Shown here: one piece after another, positions 37,211-47,402 of the stretch
Layout: each line of letters starts with the position of its first letter
Numbering within the stretch: the stretch's first letter is position 1
Source: Telluria mixta
Lineage (GTDB): Bacteria; Pseudomonadota; Gammaproteobacteria; Burkholderiales; Burkholderiaceae_D
Direction of reading: 5' to 3'
DNA: 64,000 nt
NCBI RefSeq assembly: GCF_029223865.1
Contig: NZ_CP119520.1
Coordinates: forward strand, 5,642,001 to 5,706,000
Notes under the pieces: model-generated
What the model saw: only the letters and a program-made list of their open reading frames with translations
What the model was told of the DNA's origin: nothing
The model's database searches: none
Made by a program: the position numbers and the translations under genes

Positions 37211-37289
37211 CTCGGCTCCTTGGGCTCGGAACGGCAAGGATAGCAGCCGGAATGTGTCGCAAAATTCAAAGATTGTCACACGCCCGTCT

Positions 37290-38087
37290 TTACTCCACGA
37301 CGAGTACGCGTGCCTGCGGATCGCGTTCGCGCACGAAATTCACGATGGCGTCCGTGGAGACGGTGTCGATCTGCCCGGCCATGCGGCGGTCGAACGGATG
37401 GTCGTCGAACGCGACGTTGGCGCGGAACATGCGGGCGCCGAGGCGCGTCACGGCCGGGATCTCGACCGTCGGCACGCGATAGCCCTGGCCCTTCAGCCAC
37501 GATTGCGCCTCGGCGCGCGTCTCGACGGCACCTGGCGGCGCGCTGGCGGCGGCGAGCGTCTCCAGCACCCACTGGTTGGAGTTCTGGTAGCGCGTCGAGT
37601 ACACGTAGGACAGCATGTTGTAGTGCGGCTCGTGCAGGCGCCGCGCCGTGCGGCCCGCCACCAGGGCGGCCGCGCGTGCCTGCACGTCCGGGCCGGGGAT
37701 CAGGACCTGGGCCCGGTAGCGGTACAGGTCCGTCAGGAAGAAGTTGCCGACGCCTTCTACGAACAGGTCCGAATCCGCCGTCCCGCAGGTATTCAGTTCG
37801 TGCACGACGGTCCAGCGCCCGGCCGCATGGTCGCGCACGACGATCCCCATGTGCGAGTACTCCAGGCCGTATTTGCTGAGGTCCTGGCCCGCGCGGGCGA
37901 TGATCGCCACGCTGGCCCCGCTCGCGTCGAGGGCGGCGAACGTGCGCTGGGCGAGGTCCAGCGACCGGCGCACTTCGTCGACACGCAATGGCTCGTCGCG
38001 GCAGACCTGGCCCGCGTGCGCCGGCAAAGCCGCCGCGAAGATCAATGCGCAGGCCAGCCGGGCCAGGCGGTTACGATGCGCGCGCAT
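37290..38087 (-). CDS. Exported DUF2145 family protein
   Basis: A 265-residue protein with a signal peptide (about 1-25). The segments GLEYSHMGIV, HELNTCG and HEPHYNMLSY are characteristic of DUF2145, with conserved His and Cys residues that look catalytic (an NlpC/P60-like papain fold is possible). The function is unknown. It overlaps the next upstream gene by 17 bp, so the two form an operon. Confidence 0.75.
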   Translation of the reverse strand: MRAHRNRLARLACALIFAAALPAHAGQVCRDEPLRVDEVRRSLDLAQRTFAALDASGASVAIIARAGQDLSKYGLEYSHMGIVVRDHAAGRWTVVHELNTCGTADSDLFVEGVGNFFLTDLYRYRAQVLIPGPDVQARAAALVAGRTARRLHEPHYNMLSYVYSTRYQNSNQWVLETLAAASAPPGAVETRAEAQSWLKGQGYRVPTVEIPAVTRLGARMFRANVAFDDHPFDRRMAGQIDTVSTDAIVNFVRERDPQARVLVVE

Positions 38088-38466
38088 GGTGCAGCAACGC
38101 CTGGCCGACTTCGTTCGGGATGAACGCGATCACCTTGCCCGACAGTACCAGCGCGTGGCCGGCAGACATGGCAACCACCTGCAGCACGGTGCCCGTGCCG
38201 ATCGACAGGCCGCGCGCCGCCGCGCCGGACAGCCGGACCGTCGCGCGGCTCGCCTGGCCCGCGCCTTCCAGCACGACCTCGATGCCGTCGCCGACTGCCG
38301 CGACACTTTCCACCACCGCGCTGCCCGTTACGCCCACGACGGCAATCGAGCCGAGGGCGACACTGCCCACGAGTTCGCTGGCGGCCTGCGACGGGGTCGA
38401 GGCATCCGCGGCATGGGCACCGGCACATGTCAGGCCAAACAGGGTTGCAAGCAACAGGCGTTTCAT
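38071..38466 (-). CDS. Exported small hydrophobic protein upstream of DUF2145 gene
   Basis: A 131-residue protein with a signal peptide (residues 1-19) followed by a long stretch rich in Val, Ala, Gly and Ser that could form two membrane helices or beta structure. I do not recognise a family. It overlaps the DUF2145 gene by 17 bp and is likely its partner in expression; the site AGGAACC lies just before the start. Confidence 0.6.
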   Translation of the reverse strand: MKRLLLATLFGLTCAGAHAADASTPSQAASELVGSVALGSIAVVGVTGSAVVESVAAVGDGIEVVLEGAGQASRATVRLSGAAARGLSIGTGTVLQVVAMSAGHALVLSGKVIAFIPNEVGQALLHHARAS

Positions 38467-38558
38467 GGTTCCTCCGTGATCGAATGTGGCGCCATCATGC
38501 CCGTGGGGCCGGGCGGGGCCAAGGCCGCGTCGGGCGAGGCGCACGGATCGCACCGTAC

Positions 38559-38577
38559 GGTAGCGAAATCCGCTACC
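38559..38577. promoter_or_regulatory. Candidate operator between divergent DUF2145 operon and paoABC
   Basis: A perfect 7-bp inverted repeat, GGTAGCG (38559-38565) and CGCTACC (38571-38577), with spacer AAATC, sits in the 240-bp divergent region. Its form suits a dimeric regulator (LysR or TetR/MarR type). Which gene it controls is unknown. Confidence 0.4.
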
Positions 38578-38706
38578 TGACCGGGGCATCCGGTTGGAAA
38601 CTGCCGAATTTACGTGCGGGTACGCGTATCGTGCAAGGGTGCCCGGCAAAACGGATTTAATATGCGCAATCTGACGATAACGCCGTGCACAGGAGGGAGC
38701 GTACCC

Positions 38707-39366
38707 ATGATCGACTCGAGCGACATCAACCAGACGAGGCGCGACCTGCTGATCGGCGGCGCGCTCTCCGCCACGGCCGCGGCGTTGCCGCCCATGGCAT
38801 CCGCCCAGGGACCGGAAACCGGCCAGGCGCCCGCCGCCGCCACGCCGGCGCCGGTGACGGCCAAGGTCGCGCTGCGCGTAAACGGCCAGCGCTACGAACT
38901 GGATCTCGACACGCGCACCACCTTGCTCGACATGCTGCGCGAGCACCTGCGCCTGACGGGCACCAAGAAGGGCTGCGACCAGGGCCAGTGCGGCGCGTGC
39001 ACGGTCATCGTGGACGGCCGCCGCATCAATTCCTGCCTCAGCCTCGCGGTGATGCACGAAGGCGCGGAGGTGACGACCATCGAAGGCCTCGGCACGCCGG
39101 ACAAGCTGCATCCGCTGCAGGCCGCGTTCGTGAAGCACGACGGCTACCAGTGCGGCTACTGCACGCCGGGCCAGATCTGCTCGGCCGTCGCGGCGCTGGA
39201 CGAGATCGGGCGCGGCATCCCGAGCCACGTCAGCGCGGACCTGACAGCGAAACCCCTGCTGTCGCCGGACGAGCTGCGCGAGCGCATGAGCGGCAACATC
39301 TGCCGCTGCGGCGCGTACTCGAACATCATCGATGCGATCACGGAATTCGCGGGGAGGCCGGCATGA
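38707..39366 (+). CDS. paoA: Aldehyde oxidoreductase iron-sulfur subunit (PaoA-like), Tat exported
   Basis: A 219-residue subunit with a twin-arginine signal (RRDLLIGG, residues 12-19) and a strong AGGAGGG site before the ATG at 38707. An N-terminal plant-type ferredoxin domain ([10 protein letters not shown]) and a C-terminal helical domain (CGYC and CRCG) bind two [2Fe-2S] clusters. With the next two genes it forms a periplasmic molybdenum aldehyde oxidoreductase of the E. coli PaoABC type that oxidises aromatic aldehydes. The accessory XdhC/PaoD-like gene is not in the window. Confidence 0.9.
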   Translation: MIDSSDINQTRRDLLIGGALSATAAALPPMASAQGPETGQAPAAATPAPVTAKVALRVNGQRYELDLDTRTTLLDMLREHLRLTGTKKGCDQGQCGACTVIVDGRRINSCLSLAVMHEGAEVTTIEGLGTPDKLHPLQAAFVKHDGYQCGYCTPGQICSAVAALDEIGRGIPSHVSADLTAKPLLSPDELRERMSGNICRCGAYSNIIDAITEFAGRPA

Positions 39367-40316
39367 AGGCGTTCACCTACCAGCGCGCCCGCACGCCGGC
39401 GGAAGCGGCGGCCGCCGCCGCGCAGCATCCGGGCGCCCGCTTCATCGCCGGCGGCACGAACCTGCTGGACCTCATGAAGCTCGAGATCGAGACGCCGCCG
39501 CACCTCGTCGACGTCAACGGGCTGGGTCTCGACAGGATCGAGCCGACGCAGGACGGCGGGCTGCGCGTGGGCGCCCTCGTGCGCAACACGGACCTCGCGG
39601 CCGACCCGCGCGTGCGGCGCGATTACGCCGTACTGTCGCGCGCCCTGCTCGCGGGCGCGTCGGCCCAGCTGCGCAACAAGGCGACGACGGCGGGCAACCT
39701 GTTGCAGCGGACCCGCTGTCCGTACTTCTACGACACGAACATGGCCTGCAACAAGCGCAAGCCGGGCAGCGGCTGTTCCGCCATCGGCGGTTTTACGCGC
39801 CAGCTGGCGATCGTGGGCCACAGCGAAGCGTGCATCGCGACGCACCCGAGCGACATGGCGGTGGCGATGCAGCTGCTGGACGTGGGCGTGGAGACGGTGC
39901 GCCCGGACGGTTCGGCGCGCACGATCCCCATCGCGGATTTTTACCGCCTGCCGGGCGGCACGCCGCATATCGAGAACACGCTCGCGCCGGGCGAGTTGAT
40001 CACGGCGGTCACCTTGCCGAAACCGCTGGGCGGCAGGCACTATTACCACAAGGTGCGCGACCGGTCGTCGTATGCGTTCGCGCTGGTTTCCGTGGCGGCG
40101 GTCGTCCAGCCGGACGGCAGCGGGCGCGTGGCGCTGGGCGGCGTCGCGCACCGGCCGTGGCGCGTGCCGGCCGCGGAATCCGCCATGCCGCGCGGCGCGC
40201 AGGCCGTGACCGACCAGTTGCTGGCCGGCGTGCGCGTCACGAACGACAATGCGTTCAAGATCCCGCTGGTCCAGCGCACGCTGGCATCCGTGCTGGCGGA
40301 TGCACGCAAGGCATGA
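39363..40316 (+). CDS. paoB: Aldehyde oxidoreductase FAD-binding subunit (PaoB-like)
   Basis: A 317-residue subunit with the FAD-binding motif [10 protein letters not shown]. The insertion RCPYFYDT...[11 protein letters not shown] carries cysteines that hold the extra [4Fe-4S] cluster of PaoB-type subunits. It has no signal of its own and would be carried across with PaoA. Its start overlaps the paoA stop (ATGA), and it is followed 10 bp later by paoC. Confidence 0.9.
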   Translation: MKAFTYQRARTPAEAAAAAAQHPGARFIAGGTNLLDLMKLEIETPPHLVDVNGLGLDRIEPTQDGGLRVGALVRNTDLAADPRVRRDYAVLSRALLAGASAQLRNKATTAGNLLQRTRCPYFYDTNMACNKRKPGSGCSAIGGFTRQLAIVGHSEACIATHPSDMAVAMQLLDVGVETVRPDGSARTIPIADFYRLPGGTPHIENTLAPGELITAVTLPKPLGGRHYYHKVRDRSSYAFALVSVAAVVQPDGSGRVALGGVAHRPWRVPAAESAMPRGAQAVTDQLLAGVRVTNDNAFKIPLVQRTLASVLADARKA

Positions 40317-40326
40317 GGAGGCAGCC

Positions 40327-42531
40327 ATGAAATTCACGACCCCCGCCACCACCAATCCCATCGACCGCCTGCAGGTCGTCGGCAAGCCGACCGACCGCAT
40401 CGACGGCCCGTTCAAGACGACGGGCACGGCGCCGTACGCGTACGAACAGCACAAGGTGGCGCCGAATGCCGCCTGCGGCTGGGTCGTCGGCGCCGGCATC
40501 GCCAAGGGCACCATCAAGCGCATCGACACGCGCCCGGCGCGTGCGGCACCAGGCGTACTCGCCGTGATCACGCACGAAAACGCGGGCAAGCTCGCGAAGG
40601 GCAAGTACAACACGGCGCACCTGCTGGGCGGACCGGAGATCGAGCACTACCACCAGGCCGTCGCGCTCATCGTCGCGGAGACGTTCGAACAGGCGCGCGC
40701 CGCCGCGGCGCTGCTGCACGTCGAGTACGCGCCCATCACCGGCGTCTACGACCTGGAAGCGGCGATGAACGCAGCGGGCCCGGCCAGCAAGGACAAGGCG
40801 AAATCGACGACGAAGGTGGGCAATTTCGAGTCTGCCTTCGCGTCCGCGCCCGTGAAGCTGGACGCGACCTACAAAACCCCGGACCAGACGCACGCGATGA
40901 TGGAGCCGCACGCGTCGACGGCTGTGTGGCAGGGCGACACGCTGACCCTGTACACGGCGAACCAGATGATCAACTGGGGCAAGAAGGACATGGCGCGGAC
41001 GCTCGGTATTCCCGAGGAAAACGTGCGCCTCGTGTCGCCCTACATCGGCGGCGGCTTCGGCGGCAAGCTGTTCCTGCGGTCGGAAGCGCTGCTGGCCGCG
41101 CTGGGCGCGAAAGCCGTCGGCCGGCCCGTGAAGGTGACGTTGCAGCGGGCGCTCATGATGAACAACACGACGCACCGGCCGGCGACGATCCAGCACATCC
41201 GCATCGGCGCCACGCGCGAAGGGCGCATCACGGCCATCGCGCACGAGAGCTGGTCGGGCGATTTGCCGGACGGCGGGCCGGAAACCGCGGTGAACCAGAC
41301 GCGGTTGCTGTACGCGGGACCGAACCGCTTCACGCAGATGCGTCTCGCCGTCCTCGACCTCGCGGAAGGCAATGCAATGCGCGCGCCGGGCGAGGCGCCG
41401 GGCATGATGGCGCTGGAAATCGCGATGGATGAGCTGGCGGAAAAACTGAAGATGGACCCGGTGATGCTGCGCATCGTGAACGACACGACGGTCGACCCGG
41501 AAAAGCCCGGCCGCAAGTTCTCGCAGCGGCGCTTCGTGGACACGCTGCGCATCGGCGCGGAGCGCTTCGGCTGGAACAGGCGTAATCCGAAGCCGGGCCA
41601 GGTTCGCGACGGGCGCTGGCTCGTGGGCTATGGCGTGGCATCCGCGTTCCGCAACAACCTCGTGATGAAGTCCGCCGCGCGCGTGCGCCTGGAGCGGGAC
41701 GGCACCGTCACCGTCGAAACGGACATGACGGACATCGGCACCGGCACGTACACGATCATCGGCCAGACGGCGGCCGAGATGCTCGGCGTGCCGCTGTCGC
41801 GCGTGACGGTGCGCCTGGGCGACTCCGCGTATCCGGTGTCGGCCGGTTCCGGCGGCCAGTGGGGCGGCAACAGCTCGACGGCCGGCGTGTACGCGGCGTG
41901 CGTCAAGCTGCGCGAGAACGTGGCGAAGAAGCTGGGCCTCGACCCGGCGCAGGCCGATTTCAGCGGCGGCATGGTGCGCGCCGGCGGCAAGGCGCTGCCG
42001 TTGGAACAGGCGTCGCGCGACGCCGACGTCATCGGCGAGGACACGATGGAATACGGTGACCTCGACAAGAAATACCAGCAATCGACGTTCGGCGCCCATT
42101 TCGTCGAAGTGGCGGTCGACGCGGCCACGGCGGAAGTGCGCGTGCGGCGGATGCTGGCCGTGTGCGCGGCCGGGCGCATCCTGAATCCGAAATCCGCGCG
42201 CAGCCAGGTGATCGGCGCGATGACGATGGGCGTGGGGGCCGCGCTGATGGAAGACCTCGTCGTCGACAAGCGCGTCGGCTTCTTCGTCAACCACGACCTT
42301 GCCGGCTACGAGGTGCCGGTGCACGCCGACATTCCGCACCAGGAGGTGATCTTCCTCGACGAGACCGATCCCATCTCGTCACCGATGAAGGCGAAGGGCG
42401 TCGGTGAGCTGGGCATTTGCGGCGTGGCGGCGGCGGTGGCCAATGCCATCTACAACGCGACCGGCGTACGCGTGCGCGACTACCCGGTCACGCTCGACAA
42501 GCTGCTGCCCGGGATGCCCCAATATGCCTGA
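40327..42531 (+). CDS. paoC: Aldehyde oxidoreductase molybdenum subunit (PaoC-like)
   Basis: A 734-residue catalytic subunit of the xanthine oxidase superfamily. The molybdopterin loops are visible (GGGFGGK, RAPGE, GQTAAEMLG), and the catalytic glutamate lies in GVGELG (E694), matching the position in E. coli PaoC. The start at 40327 follows GAGGAGG. It ends the paoABC operon. Substrates are probably aromatic or aliphatic aldehydes, by family. Confidence 0.92.
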   Translation: MKFTTPATTNPIDRLQVVGKPTDRIDGPFKTTGTAPYAYEQHKVAPNAACGWVVGAGIAKGTIKRIDTRPARAAPGVLAVITHENAGKLAKGKYNTAHLLGGPEIEHYHQAVALIVAETFEQARAAAALLHVEYAPITGVYDLEAAMNAAGPASKDKAKSTTKVGNFESAFASAPVKLDATYKTPDQTHAMMEPHASTAVWQGDTLTLYTANQMINWGKKDMARTLGIPEENVRLVSPYIGGGFGGKLFLRSEALLAALGAKAVGRPVKVTLQRALMMNNTTHRPATIQHIRIGATREGRITAIAHESWSGDLPDGGPETAVNQTRLLYAGPNRFTQMRLAVLDLAEGNAMRAPGEAPGMMALEIAMDELAEKLKMDPVMLRIVNDTTVDPEKPGRKFSQRRFVDTLRIGAERFGWNRRNPKPGQVRDGRWLVGYGVASAFRNNLVMKSAARVRLERDGTVTVETDMTDIGTGTYTIIGQTAAEMLGVPLSRVTVRLGDSAYPVSAGSGGQWGGNSSTAGVYAACVKLRENVAKKLGLDPAQADFSGGMVRAGGKALPLEQASRDADVIGEDTMEYGDLDKKYQQSTFGAHFVEVAVDAATAEVRVRRMLAVCAAGRILNPKSARSQVIGAMTMGVGAALMEDLVVDKRVGFFVNHDLAGYEVPVHADIPHQEVIFLDETDPISSPMKAKGVGELGICGVAAAVANAIYNATGVRVRDYPVTLDKLLPGMPQYA

Positions 42532-42564
42532 GCCCGTTAGAATGGGGTCTTTGACCGGGACACC

Positions 42565-45290
42565 ATGAACGATTCTGCCGGCGGCTTGCCCGCACCCGCC
42601 GTCGAGCGGATCCTGCGCGAGCGGGACTGGTCGGCATCCCCCCTCGGCGCGCCGGCGACGTGGGAGCCCGCGCTCGCCTACGCGGCCCGGTTCGTCCTCG
42701 ATGCCCCGGTGCCCGCATTCCTCGGCTGGGGCGACGCGCCGGGCCTGCTGTACAACGATGGCGCCGTGCCGCTGGTGGGCACCCGTCATCCGGCCCTGCT
42801 GGGCGGCAGCCTCGCCGAGTGGGAGGAGGCCTGGGGCGAACTGCAGCCGCACGTCGCGCGTGCGCTGGCGGGCGAATCGTTCCGCGTCGGCCGGCCCGCA
42901 TGCCCGCTCGGCGACGGCGGCGATGCGCCGGCGTGGCTGGAACTGGCATTCTCGCCGCTGCGCGACCTGGACGGCACGGTACGCGGCTTCACGTGCATCG
43001 TGTCCGGCACCGGCGCGCTGCGTCCCATCGATGCGGAATTCCGCGCGATCGCCGATGCGATGCCGCACATGGTGTGGTCCACGCTGCCGGACGGCTACCA
43101 CGACTTCTACAACCAGCGCTGGTACGAGTTCACCGGCATGCGCGAGGGCGAGACGGATGGCGAGCGCTGGAACGCCATGTTCCACGAGGCCGACCGCGAG
43201 CGGGCGTGGGCGGCTTGGCGCCATTCGCTGGAAACGGGCACGACGTACGAGATCGAATACCGGCTGCGCCACCGCAGCGGCGAATACCGCTGGGTGCTGG
43301 GCCGCGCGCAGCCCGTGCGCGACGCGCAGGGAGGCATCGTGCGCTGGATGGGCACGTGCACGGACATCCACCAGCAGAAGCGCAACGAGGAAGCCCTGCA
43401 GGACGCGCGCATGCGCCTGTCGGCCGCGCTGGTGGCCGCCGACATCGGCACCTGGACCTACGACCTCGTACACGACCGCGTGTACGCCGACCGCAACCTC
43501 GCCGGGATCTGGGGCGTGGACGAGGCGACGGCGGCCGGCGGTCCGCTGTCCGCCTATCTCGCGGCCGTGCACCCGGACGATGTCGCATACACCCGGCGCT
43601 GCATCGACGATGCCATCGCGACGGGCGACGGCTTCGAATGCACCTACCGCGTGCGGCGCGCGGACGGCACGTGGCGCGACGTGCTCGCGCGCGGCAAGGT
43701 GACGCGCGACGCTGCCGGCCGGGCCGCATGGCTGCCGGGCGTCGTGCTCGACATCAGCGGGCAGAAGCGCGCCGAGGAAGCGCTGCGCGCGAGCGAGATG
43801 CGGTTCGCGCGCCTGGCCGAATCGAACGTCGTGGGCGTCGTGCGCTACCGCATGGATGGCTCGATCATCGACGCCAACCAGGCGTTCCTCGACATGCTGG
43901 GCTACACGCGCGTGGAATTCGAGCGCGACGGCCTCGATTCGCGCACGCTGACGCCGCCGGAATGGGCCGACGCGACGGCCCGCGCAATGGTCGAGCTGCG
44001 CACGACGGGACGGATGGAAAACCTCGTCAAGGAATACTTCCGCAAGGACGGCAGCCGGGTGAGCGTGCAGATGGGCTCCATCACGATGGACCATCCGGCC
44101 ACCGAGGGCGTGGCCGTGATGGTCGACGTGACGCCGATCCAGGAAGCGCAGCGCGCGCTGCGTGAAGCCGACCGTCGCAAGGACGAGTTCCTTGCGATGC
44201 TGGCGCACGAGCTGCGCAACCCGCTCGCGCCGATCACGGCGGCCGCCGACTTCCTCAAGGTCGGCCGGCTGGACGAGGACCGGGTGCGCCAGGTGACGAC
44301 GATCATCGGCCGCCAGGCGCGCCACATGACGGGGCTGATCGACGACCTGCTCGACGTGTCGCGCGTTACGCGCGGCCTGATCACGCTGGAGCGGGCGCCC
44401 GTGCCGCTGGCCGGCGTCATCTCGGAGGCCGTGGAGCAGGTGAGGCCGCAGGTCAAGGCGAAGGCGCACCACCTGGAACTGCACCTGCCGTCCGACGACG
44501 CGCAGGTGGAAGGCGACCGCAAGCGCCTCGTGCAGGTCTTCGCGAATATCCTCGGCAACGCGGCCAAGTACACGCCGGAGGGCGGACGCATCGACGTGCA
44601 CGTGCGGCGCGACGGCGGCAACGTGGCCGTCGACGTGTGCGACAACGGCATCGGCATGGCGCCCGACCTGGCGGCGCGCGCGTTCGACCTGTTCTCGCAG
44701 GCCGAGCGCAGCGCGGACCGGTCGCAGGGCGGCCTCGGGATCGGCCTCGCGCTCGTGAAGAGCCTCGTGGAGTTGCACGACGGGACCGTGTCGGCGCACA
44801 GCGACGGGCCGGGCCGGGGCAGCCGTTTCACCGTCGTGCTGCCGCGCCTCGCCAGCGACAATGACGACGCGTACGCCGAGCCGGTGGCGACGGGTGCCGC
44901 CGCGGCGGCCGAGGCGCTGGAGGTCCTGATCGTGGACGACAACGTGGACGCGGCGCAGATCCTCGCCATGTACATCGAAGCCGTGGGCCACCGCGCCACG
45001 GTGTGGCACAGCCCGGCAAGGCGCTGGCCTATGCGGCCGAGCGGCGGCCGGACGTGTGCGTGCTCGACATCGGCCTGCCCGAATTCGACGGCCACGAGCT
45101 GGCGCGCCGCCTGCGTGCGTTGCCTGGCATGGCGGACGTGCCGCTGGTCGCCGTCAGCGGCTACGGCCAGGCGCACGACCGCGAGCGGGCGCTGGCGGCC
45201 GGTTTCGACCGCCATTTCGTCAAGCCGGTCATGGCGGCGGACATCCTCGACGTGCTGGACGGCGTGGCGGCCCGGCGCGGACAAGCCTGA
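42565..45290 (+). CDS. PAS-containing hybrid histidine kinase with receiver domain; apparent frameshift inside the receiver
   Basis: An N-terminal sensory part (about 1-150) and three PAS/PAC domains (about 155-280, 290-410 and 415-535) precede a HisKA domain with H548 in AHELRNP and an ATPase domain (N box and GLGIGLAL). A receiver domain begins normally (LIVDDN), but at about base 45015 the frame is lost. A one-base shift restores the rest, including the phosphorylation motif VLDIGLP and a lysine in HFVKPV, to the stop at 45290. Without the shift, the frame runs on into the VOC gene. A missing G is inferred: assembly error or real mutation. Confidence 0.85.
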
Positions 45291-45303
45291 ACGGGGGACA
45301 CCC

Positions 45304-45654
45304 ATGCAAGTGAAACGCATCGTCGCCAACATTCATGCGCCTGATTACGACGCCGCGCGCGCCTTCTATGGCGGCATTCTCGACATGGACGTCGTCATGG
45401 ACCATGGCTGGTTCCTCATGCTGGCCGGCCAGGGCGACAACACGCCGCAACTGGGCTTCGCGACGGAGGGCGGCTCGGGCACGCCCGTGCCCGACCTGTC
45501 GATCGAAGTGGACGACGTCGACGAGGCGCTGCGCCGCGTGATCGCGGGCGGTCACACGCCGACGTACGGTCCGGCGGACGAGCCGTGGGGCGTGCGGCGT
45601 TTCTTCGTGCGCGATCCGTTCGGACGGCTCGTGAACATCCTCGCGCACCTGTAG
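45304..45654 (+). CDS. VOC family (glyoxalase/bleomycin resistance fold) protein
   Basis: A 116-residue single-module vicinal oxygen chelate protein with paired beta-alpha-beta-beta-beta units. The motifs YDAARAFYGGIL and FFVRDPFGRLVNI are typical. The usual metal-binding positions are only partly recognisable, so it may bind ligands rather than catalyse. It lies 13 bp after the kinase gene in the frame that the kinase reading enters after its frameshift. Substrate unknown. Confidence 0.8.
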   Translation: MQVKRIVANIHAPDYDAARAFYGGILDMDVVMDHGWFLMLAGQGDNTPQLGFATEGGSGTPVPDLSIEVDDVDEALRRVIAGGHTPTYGPADEPWGVRRFFVRDPFGRLVNILAHL

Positions 45655-45661
45655 GCGGCGT

Positions 45662-47380
45662 TCACTTCGCGGCCGGCCGCGCGAAAAACGCGTCGATCTC
45701 TTCCAGCGTCTTGCCGCGCGTCTCCGGCAGCAGGAAGGCCGATGCGAGGAAATACACGACCGTGCACGCGGCGCCGAAGAAGAAGATCGTGGAATAGCCG
45801 TGGCGGCCGACGGTCGGCAGGAACACGGCTGCGATCGACGTCGACACGAACTGGTTGATCAGCAGCGCGATACTCATGCCGTTCGAGCGGATCCGCGTCG
45901 GCATCAGCTCGGACAACGCGAGCCACACGCACACACCCGGCCCGACGGCGAAGCTGGCGACGAACAGGCAGATCGCCACGGCGACGAGCCAACCGTGGCC
46001 GGCCGTCGGCAGCGGGCCGAGGCGCGCCGTCTCGATGGCGAGCGGCGCGGTGGCCGCCGCGGCCGGATCGGGGAACGGATTCGCATGCAGGCGGCGGAAC
46101 GCGGCGCCGATCACGCTGTCCGGCTGCACGGTGTCGGCACGCCGCGCGTCCAGGCGCGGCAGCGCGGGATCGTCGCTGCGGATGCTCGCCACGTTCGTGA
46201 ACGGGCCATAGGCGTAGGCGACCGTCAGTACCTGCGGCGGGCCGGCCGGGTCGGCGCCCAGCGCGCGCAAGGTCGGTGCGTCGAGGCGCAGCGACAGGCC
46301 GTCGCCGCGCGCCTGCGCCGTCACCTTCGCGCTCACGTCGCGCTGTTGCGTCTCGTTGGCGCGGAACAGCAGGCCGACGGCCAGCAGCGCGACGACGATC
46401 CCCGCCGTGCCCACCATCAGCAGGAAGCGGCGGCCCTTGCGGTCGACGAGCAGCACGGCGACGATGGTCATCAGGGCGTTCAGCACTTTCAGCAGCACGT
46501 CCGCCAGGTTGGCGCTGGCGCCGGACAGGCCGGCGCGGTTCAGGATGTTGACGACATAGGCCAGCACGGAATTGATGCCGGTCGCCTGGTTGCAGGCGAG
46601 GATCAGGCAGGCCAGGAGGAACGGCAGCACGTAGCGGCGCGACAGCAGCGGGTCCGTGGCCCGCGCCGTGCGCGTCGGTATGGCCTCGCGCTGGCCGCGC
46701 TGCGCGAGCCAGCGGGGCGATTCGGCCAGCAGCAGGCAGCCCAGTGTGAACACGATCCCCGGCGTGAGACACATCCAGAAGATGCCGCGCCACGCGTGGT
46801 CCTTGGCGGCCAGCACGGCGGCGGCGCGGGCCGCTTCCGGGACCGCCGCCGCGGCATCCGTCGCGATCTGCACGCTGCGCGCCTGCACGAGCCCGATCAG
46901 CGCCGCCGCGACGAGGCCCACGGTGAGCAGCAACTGGAACAGTGCGGCGCCGCGCCCGCGCCGGTCGGCCGGCAGGCATTCGGCAAGGTATAGCGGCACG
47001 ATCACGCCGATGAGGCCTCCGCTCACGCCCTGCAGCAGGCGGCCGCACAGCAACGGGACATAGCCGTCCGCGAGGGCGATCAAGGGGATGCTGGCGACGA
47101 ACAGCGCGCCCGCGACGACCATCGCGGGGCGGCGTCCGATGACGTCGGCGAGGAGACCGGCGAACAACGACGACAGCACGGAGCCGAGCAGCACGGCCGC
47201 CACGACGAACGAGAGCTGCTGGGCGTTGAGCTTCCACGCCAGTGCGGCCGTCGACTCCAGGTAAGGCAGCGCGCCCGCGATGATGCCGACGTCGATGCCG
47301 TACAACAGCCCGCCCATGCCGGCGATGAACAGGAGGTAGCGGGTGGACCAGGCGGGGGATCGCGTAAAAGCTGCTGTCAT
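45662..47380 (-). CDS. agaP: MFS sugar porter, probable GalNAc permease, with long periplasmic insertion
   Basis: A 572-residue inner-membrane transporter of the sugar porter type, with the signatures GLLADVIGRRPAM, GRLLQGVSGG and PETRGKTLEEID. The start at 47380 has AAGGAG. Normal members have about 470 residues. Here about 105 extra residues (about 335-440) lie in a loop between late helices, rich in Ala/Asp/Pro and predicted outside the membrane. It is the last gene of the aga operon, so proton-coupled GalNAc (or galactosamine) uptake is inferred. The symbol is by context, not by sequence identity. Confidence 0.75.
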   Translation of the reverse strand: MTAAFTRSPAWSTRYLLFIAGMGGLLYGIDVGIIAGALPYLESTAALAWKLNAQQLSFVVAAVLLGSVLSSLFAGLLADVIGRRPAMVVAGALFVASIPLIALADGYVPLLCGRLLQGVSGGLIGVIVPLYLAECLPADRRGRGAALFQLLLTVGLVAAALIGLVQARSVQIATDAAAAVPEAARAAAVLAAKDHAWRGIFWMCLTPGIVFTLGCLLLAESPRWLAQRGQREAIPTRTARATDPLLSRRYVLPFLLACLILACNQATGINSVLAYVVNILNRAGLSGASANLADVLLKVLNALMTIVAVLLVDRKGRRFLLMVGTAGIVVALLAVGLLFRANETQQRDVSAKVTAQARGDGLSLRLDAPTLRALGADPAGPPQVLTVAYAYGPFTNVASIRSDDPALPRLDARRADTVQPDSVIGAAFRRLHANPFPDPAAAATAPLAIETARLGPLPTAGHGWLVAVAICLFVASFAVGPGVCVWLALSELMPTRIRSNGMSIALLINQFVSTSIAAVFLPTVGRHGYSTIFFFGAACTVVYFLASAFLLPETRGKTLEEIDAFFARPAAK

Positions 47381-47402
47381 GTCGTCTCCTTGGTGTGCTT
47401 TT

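Noticed and set aside
34925..37243. Long plus-strand open frame of 772 residues
   Set aside because: It is antisense to the NHL lipoprotein, Arg/Gly/Ala-rich with no domain; a high-GC shadow of the repeats.
42379..45009. Minus-strand open frame of 876 residues opposite the histidine kinase
   Set aside because: Shadow of the PAS-kinase gene; Arg/Ala/His-rich composition and no recognisable domain.
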